Below are positions 1-8,265 of a DNA stretch of 64,000 nucleotides, piece after piece; within the stretch, counting starts at the first letter, position 1; the number at the start of each line of letters is the position of its first letter. A program made the position numbers and the translations under genes. The notes under the pieces were generated by a model. The model was given only the letters and a program-made list of their open reading frames with translations, was not told the DNA's origin and did no database searches. The DNA lies in contig NZ_CP016353.1 in assembly GCF_002240355.1 (NCBI RefSeq), forward strand, positions 6,053,001 through 6,117,000, written 5' to 3'. This DNA comes from Prauserella marina. GTDB lineage: Bacteria; Actinomycetota; Actinomycetes; Mycobacteriales; Pseudonocardiaceae.

Positions 1-310
1 TGGAACCCCAGTCGTGCGCGAGCACGTGGAAGGGCCGGTGCGGGCTGACCGCGTCGGCCACGGCGGCGAGGTCGTCGGCGAGCTGGTCGAGCCGGTAGCC
101 GGAACGCGAGGGCGGCGCCTCCGACGCGCCCGCCCCTCTGACGTCGTATCGGACCACGCGGTACCCGGTGAGGCGGTCGGCGACCCCAGACCACATCGCC
201 GAGTTGTCCGGATATCCGTGCACCAGCACCACGGTCGGCGCCGTTTTCTCGCCGGTCACGTTCACCGAGAGCCTGACACCATCGCTCGCGGTCACCCACA
301 GTTCGGCCAC
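1..310 (-). CDS. Alpha/beta hydrolase, N-terminal part (runs off the window start)
   Basis: The first 103 codons are visible, reading leftwards from a GTG at 310. The product begins VAELWVTASDGVRLSV and carries the start of an alpha/beta-hydrolase fold: an HGYPDN oxyanion-hole loop near residues 36-41, a DVRGAG strand-turn near 62-67, and AHDWGS at the cut end, just before the nucleophile elbow. In the epoxide hydrolase/dehalogenase group, HDWG is the usual nucleophile-region motif, with D as nucleophile. Mycobacterial EphD has this kind of domain fused to a short-chain dehydrogenase. The cut prevents a test for such a fusion, so substrate and full architecture are unknown. The GTG start is inferred; the preceding GACGAG is only a weak ribosome site. 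Confidence 0.75.
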   Translation of the reverse strand, partial: MAELWVTASDGVRLSVNVTGEKTAPTVVLVHGYPDNSAMWSGVADRLTGYRVVRYDVRGAGASEAPPSRSGYRLDQLADDLAAVADAVSPHRPFHVLAHDWGS

Positions 311-317
311 CTCGTCA

Positions 318-337
318 TGTTAGACAATCTGTCAACA
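318..337. promoter_or_regulatory. Imperfect inverted repeat upstream of the hydrolase gene
   Basis: The stretch reads TGTTAGAC-AATCT-GTCAACA, a dyad with one bulged base, only a few bases upstream of the hydrolase start at 310. Size and position fit a TetR-type operator, but no TetR gene is visible next to it. Read on the minus strand it contains TTGACA, which is too close to the start codon to be a useful -35 box. Confidence 0.3.
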
Positions 338-530
338 AGCGTGTCCGTCGAACGGTTGACCCTCGCGAGGCCCTGCGCGCGGCATGATCGATACCCGGAC
401 GAGCCCGGCGCTCAGAGGGGGAGGCGGCGGGCTCGTCCGGCAAGCGGAAACGGGGAGTGGCCATGGCGAGCAGCGAGCCCGGCGCCGCGACCGAAGCACG
501 GGAACGGCCGACCGGCGAGGCTATGGTGTC

Positions 531-1724
531 GTGGTGACCGCGCAAGCGCCGATCACCCGGCGGATGCTGGGTTACTGGGAACTGTTCTACGCGCTCGTCT
601 ACATCGGGGCGGCGGTCGCCGCATTGCTCGACCCCGGCTATCCCACAGCCAGCCGCATCGGCAGTGTGCTGCTGCTCGCCGCGCAGGCCGCCTGGTACTG
701 GCTGGCGGGGCACCGGCCGCTCAGCGCGAGCGACCACGACCAATCCGTGCCGCTACGCGCGGGCCTTCGCTGGTTCTGCGGGGCACTGGTCCTGTTCTGC
801 TGCGCGATCCTGCTCGTCGGCGCATCGGCGTGGGTCACGCCCGCGCTGCTGTGCCAGACATTCTGGTTGCTTCCGTTTCGCATCGCCGCGCCTTCCGTCG
901 TATTGGTCAGTTTCGCGCCGACGGTCAGGGACATCGTGGCCGGCGACAGCGCGGCGGACGTGATCCCGCGATTCGCACCGGCCGCGGCGATCTTCGCGGT
1001 GCTCAGCCTCCTGCTCGGCTACGTGCTGACCAGAATCGGAAGGGACAACGAAAAACAGGCCGAACTGATCGCGTCGCTCGAAGCGAGCAGGGCCGAGGTC
1101 GCCAGACTTTCACACGAGGCGGGCACCTCCGCGGAACGCGAACGCCTCGCGAGGGAAATCCACGACACCCTCGCGCAGGGCTTCACCAGCATCGTTGCAC
1201 TCACCCAAGCAGCCGAGTCCGAATTGGACAACGAAAGGGAGGCGGCGAGGAGGCACCTCGCGCTCGCGACGAGAACCGCGAGGGAAAACCTCGCCGAGGC
1301 GAGGGCCATGGTCGGCGCGCTCACCCCGACCGCGCTCGGCTCGTCCTCGCTCGCCGAAGCCGTGCGCAGACAGGCGAAACTCTTCACCGACGTGAGCGGA
1401 ACAGCGGCCTCCTGCACGATCGGCGACCCGCTGCCCACTCTCGAAACGGCCAAGGAGGTCGTGTTGCTCAGGGCGGTACAGGAAGCTCTCGCGAACGTGC
1501 GAAGGCACGCGGCGGCGAGCACGGTGGAGGTCCGGCTGCTCGCGAGTGAACACGGCGTGATGCTGAGCGTGCACGACGACGGCAAGGGGTTCGCCGCCGA
1601 CGCGGCGGCGACCGGTTTCGGGCTCGCGGGGATGCGCTCGCGAGCCGAACAGGTCGGCGGAACCCTCACCATCCACAGTGGAATCGACGAGGGAACGAAG
1701 CTCGTCGTGGAGGTACCCTCATGA
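531..1724 (+). CDS. NarL/DesK-type sensor histidine kinase
   Basis: This is a 397-residue membrane sensor kinase. The first 165 residues hold about five hydrophobic segments (roughly 18-33, 44-59, 82-97, 108-128 and 151-165). A short coiled linker leads into a HisKA_3 domain with the phospho-acceptor H211 in the motif LAREIHDTLAQG. The HATPase_c domain shows the N box QEALANVRRHA (N322), DDGKGF at 349-354 and the glycine-rich TGFGLAGM at 361-368. I chose GTG 531 because GAGG lies 10 bases upstream and the earlier in-frame codons are arginine-rich and unlike coding sequence. Its last four bases overlap the response regulator start (ATGA), so the two are translationally coupled. The signal it senses cannot be read from sequence. 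Confidence 0.9.
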   Translation: MVTAQAPITRRMLGYWELFYALVYIGAAVAALLDPGYPTASRIGSVLLLAAQAAWYWLAGHRPLSASDHDQSVPLRAGLRWFCGALVLFCCAILLVGASAWVTPALLCQTFWLLPFRIAAPSVVLVSFAPTVRDIVAGDSAADVIPRFAPAAAIFAVLSLLLGYVLTRIGRDNEKQAELIASLEASRAEVARLSHEAGTSAERERLAREIHDTLAQGFTSIVALTQAAESELDNEREAARRHLALATRTARENLAEARAMVGALTPTALGSSSLAEAVRRQAKLFTDVSGTAASCTIGDPLPTLETAKEVVLLRAVQEALANVRRHAAASTVEVRLLASEHGVMLSVHDDGKGFAADAAATGFGLAGMRSRAEQVGGTLTIHSGIDEGTKLVVEVPS

Positions 1725-2341
1725 TCCGGATCATGCTCGTCGACGATCATCCCGTCGTCAGAGAGGGCCTTCGCGGGATGCTCGACGCCGAAGCCGATCT
1801 CTCCGTCGTGGGCGAGGCGGGCTCCGGCGAGGAGGCGGTGGCGCTGGAGCGGGTCAAGGAACCCGACGTGATCCTGATGGATCTGCGGATGCCCGGCCTC
1901 GATGGCGTCGGTGCCATCCAGCGCATCCTCGCGACGGTGCCTTCACGCAGGATCGTGGTGCTGACCACGTACGAGACCGACGCGGACATCCTGCGCGCCG
2001 TCGAGGCGGGCGCGGCGGGCTATCTGCTCAAGGACGCGTCGAGAACCGAACTCGCGGGCGCGGTACGCGCGGCGGCACGAGGTGAGACCGTGCTCGCGCC
2101 CTCGGTGGCAGGCAGGCTCGTGAACACGGTGCGGGCGCCCGCGCAACCCGGGCTCTCCGCGAGGGAGATCGAGGTACTGCGCCTCGTCGCGACCGGAAAC
2201 ACCAACGCCGACATCGGCAGGGCGCTACACATCAGCGAGGCCACGGTCAAAACGCACCTGCTGCGCGTGTTCGCCAAGCTCGACGTCTCCGACCGGACCG
2301 CGGCGGTGACGACGGCCATGGACCGAGGTCTGCTGCGCTGA
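1721..2341 (+). CDS. NarL/FixJ-family response regulator
   Basis: This 206-residue cytoplasmic regulator partners the kinase just upstream, with which it overlaps by ATGA. The receiver domain (1-120) has the acidic pair VDDH at 7-10, the phospho-acceptor D54 in LMDLRMPG, the conserved T in VVLTTYE and the lysine in YLLKDAS. A LuxR-type helix-turn-helix follows at about 140-200 (LSAREIEVLRLVATG and SEATVKTHLLRVFAKL). Length and layout are standard for the family. The target promoters are unknown. Possible targets are the neighbouring hydrolase or the serine hydrolase gene, but nothing in the sequence shows this. Confidence 0.93.
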   Translation: MIRIMLVDDHPVVREGLRGMLDAEADLSVVGEAGSGEEAVALERVKEPDVILMDLRMPGLDGVGAIQRILATVPSRRIVVLTTYETDADILRAVEAGAAGYLLKDASRTELAGAVRAAARGETVLAPSVAGRLVNTVRAPAQPGLSAREIEVLRLVATGNTNADIGRALHISEATVKTHLLRVFAKLDVSDRTAAVTTAMDRGLLR

Positions 2342-2395
2342 GCACGCGACTCGCCTGCGAAAACGCCATGCGGCGCGACGCTCACCGACGGCAGA

Positions 2396-3754
2396 ATGGC
2401 GGCCATGCTGCCTACCACCGAATTCGCCCTGCTGCGCAGGCTCGCCACCGAGCAGGTCACCGGTCGCGCCCCCTCACTCGTCGCCGCTGTCGTCAGAGAC
2501 GGCGAGATCGTGTGGTCCGGCGCACGAGGCGAGGTCGACGGCGGCATTCCGGACAACGCGACCCAGTACCGCATCGGCTCCATCACCAAGTCACTCGTCG
2601 CGGCCGTCGTGCTCCGGCTTCGCGACGAGGGTGCGCTGGATCTCGCTGACCCGCTCGGCAAGCACTTGCCCGGCACGAGCTTCGGCGACGTCACCATCGC
2701 CCAGTTGCTCTCGCACAGCTCGGGACTCACCGCGGAATCGCCGGGATCCTGGTGGGAACGCACACCAGGCGGTGAATGGAGCGACCTCAACGCCTCGCTC
2801 ACCGCACGCGAGGCCAAGCACCGGCCCGGACGCCGGTTCCATTACTCCAACGTCGGCTACGGCGTGCTCGGCGAACTCGTCGCGACGCTGCGGGGCACGA
2901 GCTGGCTCGACGCGCTCCGCGATGAGGTGCTGACCCCGCTCGGCATGACCGGCACCACCGAGCGGCCGGCCGAGGGACACGCACGCGGTTTCGCCGTGCA
3001 TCCGTTCGCCGACGTCATCCTTCCCGAACCCGAGCACGACGCGGGCGCGATGGCTCCGGCAGGACAGCTCTGGTCCTGTATCACCGACCTCGCGAGCTGG
3101 ACGGCGCTCGTCGGCGGGGACACCCGGGGAGTGCTCGACCAGGAAACCGTCGCGGAAATGCGGGAGGTCGCGGTCGTCGAGGACGGCGACAACTGGACCA
3201 TGGGCTACGGCCTCGGCCTTCAACTCGTGCGCACGGGCGGCAAGCGGCTCGCCGGGCACACCGGCTCGATGCCCGGTTTCCTCGCCTGCACGCTCATCGA
3301 CCCGGCCACCCGTACCGGCGCGCTCGCGTTCGCCAACACCACCTCCGGCATCGGCATACTGTCGCTGACGGTCGATCTGATCGGCATCGCCGACGACTAC
3401 GAACCGGCGCTTCCCTCCGCATGGCGGCCTGCCGACATCGACCCGGCCCTGCTCGAACTCACCGGACTGTGGCATTGGGGCCCCACGCCGTTCCACCTCA
3501 AGGTGCTCGCGAACGGCTGGCTCGAACTCGCCCCTGCCAACGGAGGGGGAAGGTCCTCGCGGTTCCGGCCGCTCGGCGAGGGCAACTGGCTCGGCCTCGA
3601 CGGGTACTACGCGGGCGAGACCCTCACCGTCGAACGCGATACCGAAGGCACCCCGACGCATCTCGACCTCGCCACGTTCATCTTCAGCCGCACGCCCTAC
3701 GACCCTGGAACGCCCATTCCGGGCGGGGTCGACGAAAGAGGCTGGCGGTCGTGA
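2396..3754 (+). CDS. Serine hydrolase, beta-lactamase/class C-like family
   Basis: The product is a 452-residue member of the penicillin-binding/esterase-like serine hydrolases (Beta-lactamase, PF00144). It shows the three active-site motifs in order: S62-x-x-K65 in GSITKS, Y150-S-N in FHYSNVGYG, and H288-T-G in AGHTGSMPGF. The nucleophile and its general base are therefore present. There is no signal peptide or membrane segment, so the enzyme should be cytoplasmic and is more likely an esterase or amidase of a D-aminopeptidase-like type than a cell-wall enzyme. ATG 2396 and ATG 2405 are both possible starts, and neither has a clear ribosome site. The gene stands alone between the two-component system and serC. 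Confidence 0.85.
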   Translation: MAAMLPTTEFALLRRLATEQVTGRAPSLVAAVVRDGEIVWSGARGEVDGGIPDNATQYRIGSITKSLVAAVVLRLRDEGALDLADPLGKHLPGTSFGDVTIAQLLSHSSGLTAESPGSWWERTPGGEWSDLNASLTAREAKHRPGRRFHYSNVGYGVLGELVATLRGTSWLDALRDEVLTPLGMTGTTERPAEGHARGFAVHPFADVILPEPEHDAGAMAPAGQLWSCITDLASWTALVGGDTRGVLDQETVAEMREVAVVEDGDNWTMGYGLGLQLVRTGGKRLAGHTGSMPGFLACTLIDPATRTGALAFANTTSGIGILSLTVDLIGIADDYEPALPSAWRPADIDPALLELTGLWHWGPTPFHLKVLANGWLELAPANGGGRSSRFRPLGEGNWLGLDGYYAGETLTVERDTEGTPTHLDLATFIFSRTPYDPGTPIPGGVDERGWRS

Positions 3755-3786
3755 CCCACGCCATTCAGCCGTAACGGCACGCGTGA

Positions 3787-4929
<1,143 letters not shown>

Positions 4930-4942
4930 CCCGGCTCTCCGT

Positions 4943-4982
4943 GCGGCGGCTGTGGCGTGCGAACGTACGCCACAGCCGCCGC
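4943..4982 (+). terminator. Strong hairpin after serC
   Basis: A perfect 16-bp stem joins GCGGCGGCTGTGGCGT (4943-4958) to its complement at 4967-4982, and the loop can shorten further by pairing inside. It starts 13 bases after the serC stop. There is no clear T-tract, as is common for actinobacterial terminators. Confidence 0.8.
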
Positions 4983-5155
4983 TTCGTAGATTCCCCTTAT
5001 CGAGGTCTCGTTTCCCGGCGCGTCCGCCAGTAATGATTCACCCGTTTCCCGCAAGATCAAATGCGAATGTACGGGGACTCGGCGCGCCTCGACCGTCAAG
5101 GCGACGCGCCGTTCTACCGTAGACACCCACAATGGTGAACGCGCTTGGAGGCGGG

Positions 5156-6046
5156 ATGCGAACGCTACGGGTGGTCGGGCTACACGAGGACGGTAAGTCC
5201 ATCGTGTGCGAAGACCCGGCGCGCCGCGAACGATTCCTCCTGCCCGCTGACGAACGCCTACGTGCGGCCGCCCGCGGTGACATCACCCGTCTCGGCCAGA
5301 TCGAAATCGAGCTGGAGAGCCAGATGCGTCCACGAGAGATCCAGGCCCGAATCAGAGCCGGAGAGTCCGTCGAGCAGGTCGCCGCCGCGGCGGGGGCATC
5401 GGAACAGCGCGTCGAACGATTCGCCTACCCCGTCCTGCTTGAGCGATCGCGAACGGCGGAGCTTGCCCAGCAGGCACACCCGGTGCGAGAAGACGGCCCC
5501 GACGTGCAGACGCTCGGCGAGGTCGTCGCCTATTCGTTCGGAGCAAGGGGCCACGACTACTCACAGGCGACGTGGGACTCGTGGCGGGGCGACGACGGCA
5601 AGTGGATCGTCGGACTGCACTGGCAGGCAGGCAGGTCGGAGAACAGGGCGCACTGGCAGTTCTCCCCCGGAGCACACGGCGGCACCGTGACCGCCATCGA
5701 CGAATTGGCCGAAACGCTGCTCGATCCCAACACGCACCGCATGCCGAGGGCGGTCGAGCACAGGGAAACGACAGAGGAAATCGAACAACCGATGCTGGTT
5801 GGCTACGACGGCAGGGACAACGGGAGCAACGTCATCGAGGCCCCCATTCCCGAGCCCAACGAGGACGACACCACCGAGATGCCGAGGATCCCGGCCGACG
5901 ACCCGCCGCCGCCTGGCCAGCAGGCCACGCTACCTGGCACGCAGGGCGATGGCGCACCCGCGAAGCCGAAACCGAAGCGGAAGAACCACCCCGCGGTACC
6001 GGCGTGGGAGGACGTACTGCTCGGCGTCCGGAGTCAGCGAGGCTGA
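5156..6046 (+). CDS. sepH: Septation protein SepH
   Basis: The 296-residue cytoplasmic protein belongs to the SepH (DUF3071) family, which in Streptomyces and mycobacteria binds FtsZ and stimulates its assembly at division sites. The N-terminal conserved block begins MRTLRVVGLHEDG and continues through RERFLLPADERLRAA. A helix-turn-helix-like segment follows near residues 60-90 (MRPREIQARIRAGESVEQVA). A second conserved block holds DVQTLGEVVAY and KWIVGLHWQAGRSENRA. The last 90 residues are acidic and proline-rich, ending in a basic KPKPKRKNHPAVPAWEDVLLG motif typical of the family. ATG 5156 was chosen because GGAGGCGGG precedes it directly and the family begins there. Confidence 0.95.
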   Translation: MRTLRVVGLHEDGKSIVCEDPARRERFLLPADERLRAAARGDITRLGQIEIELESQMRPREIQARIRAGESVEQVAAAAGASEQRVERFAYPVLLERSRTAELAQQAHPVREDGPDVQTLGEVVAYSFGARGHDYSQATWDSWRGDDGKWIVGLHWQAGRSENRAHWQFSPGAHGGTVTAIDELAETLLDPNTHRMPRAVEHRETTEEIEQPMLVGYDGRDNGSNVIEAPIPEPNEDDTTEMPRIPADDPPPPGQQATLPGTQGDGAPAKPKPKRKNHPAVPAWEDVLLGVRSQRG

Positions 6047-6063
6047 CCGGCACCACGACACGA

Positions 6064-6102
6064 GGGAGGCGCCCAGCCGATCGGCTGGGCGCCTCCCTTT
6101 TT
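6064..6102. terminator. Bidirectional terminator between sepH and the sulfoquinovose synthase gene
   Basis: A 34-base perfect palindrome (arms 6064-6080 and 6081-6097, GGGAGGCGCC... at its outer end) is followed on the plus strand by five Ts. It lies between two convergent genes that end at 6046 and 6112, and it is the best intrinsic terminator in the window. Confidence 0.9.
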
Positions 6103-6111
6103 CGGTGCTCG

Positions 6112-7263
6112 TCAGTTCTTCGCGCTTGCCCACTTCACCTTGGGCAGCATGTTCTCCATGTTCACCCTGTGCTTGTTCTCCTCGACGATGGGGAACAGCG
6201 ACTCGATGAGGGTGTCGGAGAGGAAGTGCGGCTTGAGCCCCAGCTCGACAAGCCCGGTGTGCTTGACGTTGTAGTAGTGCTCAGCCTGCTCGACCCTCGG
6301 GTTCTCCAGGTAGTCGATCTGCACGGGACCGGCGAACCGCTCCGCGACCAGTTCGGCGATGTGCTTGACGGAGTAGCTTTCCGTCATCTGGTTGAACACC
6401 CTGAACTCGCCGCGATCGGCCGGGTTCTCGACGGCAAGTCGCAGGCACTCGACGGTGTCCCTGATGTCGAGCATGCCCCTGGTCTGGCCCCCCTTGCCGT
6501 ACACGGTGAGCGGCTGGCCGAGCACGGCCTGGATGACGAACCGGTTGAGCACGGTGCCGAAGATGGCATCGTAGTCGAACCTCGTCGCCAGCCTCGGGTC
6601 GCGGATCGTCTGCTCCGTCTGCTGGCCGTAGACGACGCCCTGGTTGAGATCCGTTGCCCGCATTCCCCAGATCCGGCAGCCGAACTCGATGTTGTGCGAG
6701 TCGTGCACCTTGCTGAGGTGGTAGAAGGAGCCCGGCTTCTTCGGGAAGAGCATCCGGTCCTTGCGGCCGTTGTGCTCTACCTCAAGCCAGCCTTCCTCGA
6801 TATCGATGTTGGGTGTCCCGTACTCACCCATCGTGCCGAGCTTCACCAGGTGAATCTCCGGGTTGAGCTCGGCGATCGCGTACATGACGTTGAGGTTGCC
6901 GACAACGTTGTTGTACTGCGTGTATACAGCATGCTCGCGGTCGATCATCGAATACGGCGCAGCGCGCTGCTCGCCGAAGTGGACGATCGTGTCGGGCTGG
7001 AACTCGCGCACCGTCTGGTACACGAAGTCGGCCTCGACGAGGTCCCCGACGTACATCGGGATCTCCTTGCCGGAGACCTCTTTCCAGGCTGCGACCCTGA
7101 CACTCAGGTCCTCAATGGCAACAAGGCTCTGCGAGCCGAGTTCCTCGTCGTACTTTCTGCGAGCAAAGTTGTCGACGACGGCGACCTCATGGCCGCGGTC
7201 CGAGAGGTGGAGCGCGGTCGGCCACCCCAGATATCCATCACCACCGAGAACGAGGACTCGCAC
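6112..7263 (-). CDS. sqdB: UDP-sulfoquinovose synthase (SQD1/SqdB/Agl3 family)
   Basis: The 383-residue extended SDR enzyme should convert UDP-glucose and sulfite to UDP-sulfoquinovose. The match to the family is specific: the NAD site MRVLVLGGDGYLGWPT, HFGEQRAAPYSMIDR near 95-109, LGTMGEYGTPNIDIEEG with T144, and SFYHLSKVHDSHNI with Y181 and K185. These three correspond to the catalytic Thr, Tyr and Lys of the plant enzyme. DLNQGVVYG and VYGKGGQTRGMLDIRDT follow. The start is GTG 7263 with GGAGG about 10 bases upstream. The gene ends against the sepH terminator, stands alone on its strand, and is divergent from the GtrA-like gene. No sulfolipid synthase of the SqdX type is recognisable nearby, so the product may go to a glycan or another glycolipid. 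Confidence 0.92.
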   Translation of the reverse strand: MRVLVLGGDGYLGWPTALHLSDRGHEVAVVDNFARRKYDEELGSQSLVAIEDLSVRVAAWKEVSGKEIPMYVGDLVEADFVYQTVREFQPDTIVHFGEQRAAPYSMIDREHAVYTQYNNVVGNLNVMYAIAELNPEIHLVKLGTMGEYGTPNIDIEEGWLEVEHNGRKDRMLFPKKPGSFYHLSKVHDSHNIEFGCRIWGMRATDLNQGVVYGQQTEQTIRDPRLATRFDYDAIFGTVLNRFVIQAVLGQPLTVYGKGGQTRGMLDIRDTVECLRLAVENPADRGEFRVFNQMTESYSVKHIAELVAERFAGPVQIDYLENPRVEQAEHYYNVKHTGLVELGLKPHFLSDTLIESLFPIVEENKHRVNMENMLPKVKWASAKN

Positions 7264-7427
7264 GACTCGACTGCCTCCAGATCGTCACAGATTGGTACTT
7301 CGGCTTGGTTTTCGATGACCGGTTCTTTGTCCGGTCCACCCTGTCTTAATAACATGATGACATCAACCCGCTGTGAGTTTCGGGGTGCCGCAAGAACCAC
7401 GAAACGACCGTGTGCACAATGGGAAGA

Positions 7428-7985
7428 GTGAGCACCGGAACCGAGCAGACCGGTATGACCGACCCGGGGCAGGAGGAAATCCAAGCCCCAGCCGGTCAGC
7501 CACGGCGCCTTCGGGGCAGGCTGGCCAGGGCAGGAGCCAGTTCGGCGCTGGCGACCGCCCTTAGCCAAGCGACCCTGATCGGCCTGCTCTGGTGGGGCGC
7601 GAGCGCACCGCTCGCCAGCGGGATCGCCTTCATCGCCGGTGCCATTCCCAACTACTTCCTGGCCCGCCGCTGGGCCTGGGGACGCCGAGGAAAACCCCAG
7701 GTCAAGGGCGAGTTGCTGCCTTACCTCGCGGTGATCGCCATCGGCTGGTTCGCCTCGGTGGGGCTCACCACGGCGGCCGCGATGCTCACCGATCCGCTCG
7801 CCCTTTCCGGTTTCTGGCGCATCGTCGTGCTCGACGCCGCGTACCTCGGCGGCTACGCGGTGGTCTTCGCGCTCAAGTTCGCCGCGCTCGACCGGCTGGT
7901 CTACGCCAGGCTGCAAGACGTCAAGGACGCCGCCGTGGAACCGCCGGTTCCCGCCGTCCTCTCCCAGTCCCACAAGGTGGTCTGA
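7428..7985 (+). CDS. GtrA-like four-helix membrane protein
   Basis: This protein of about 185 residues has the GtrA fold: four hydrophobic segments (near 35-52, 57-74, 92-114 and 126-146), with the basic NYFLARRWAWG motif between the second and third. Family members are thought to move undecaprenyl- or polyprenyl-phosphate-linked sugars across the membrane for surface-glycan modification. It lies between the UDP-sulfoquinovose synthase and a lipid-linked glycosyltransferase, which fits that role. The start is uncertain: GTG 7428 could be leaderless, with CACAAT at 7415-7420 as a -10 element, while ATG 7410, 7419 and 7458 are alternatives. Confidence 0.8.
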   Translation: MSTGTEQTGMTDPGQEEIQAPAGQPRRLRGRLARAGASSALATALSQATLIGLLWWGASAPLASGIAFIAGAIPNYFLARRWAWGRRGKPQVKGELLPYLAVIAIGWFASVGLTTAAAMLTDPLALSGFWRIVVLDAAYLGGYAVVFALKFAALDRLVYARLQDVKDAAVEPPVPAVLSQSHKVV

Positions 7986-8110
7986 ACACTCCCGAAGGCT
8001 GGGAACTGTCCCGGTCCACAGTGGCCTGTGAACGCCGGAAATCTGGTGCGGCTTCCGCCCGGTCCTGTCACCCGCAAGCCGCACATACCCTCAAGCTCAA
8101 CCTGAGCGTT

Positions 8111-8144
8111 AGCGCCGCGGCCGATCACTCTCGGCCACGGCGCT
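8111..8144. terminator. Hairpin between the GtrA-like and glycosyltransferase genes
   Basis: AGCGCCGCGGCCGA (8111-8124) pairs with 8131-8144 with one mismatch and a six-base loop. It sits in the 280-base gap between convergent genes and probably terminates both. Nothing else recognisable occupies the gap 7986-8265. Confidence 0.65.
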
Positions 8145-8265
8145 GACCTCTGTTGAGCCCCACTTCCGAGTGAGCCGCCAAGGACATCCCCTCAGCGGCG
8201 TGGCCGCCTCAAGTGGGCCCGTCACCCCGCACCGCCACGCAACCCATCAGGAACAAGCCGCTGCC

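Noticed and set aside
330-335. TTGACA on the minus strand as a -35 box for the hydrolase gene
   Set aside because: It lies only about 20 bases from the start codon, leaving no room for a -10 box and transcript start.
5572-7431. A 619-codon plus-strand frame across sepH and the sulfoquinovose synthase gene
   Set aside because: It is arginine- and valine-rich shadow sequence of two well-supported genes in other frames, has no domain, and crosses a strong terminator.
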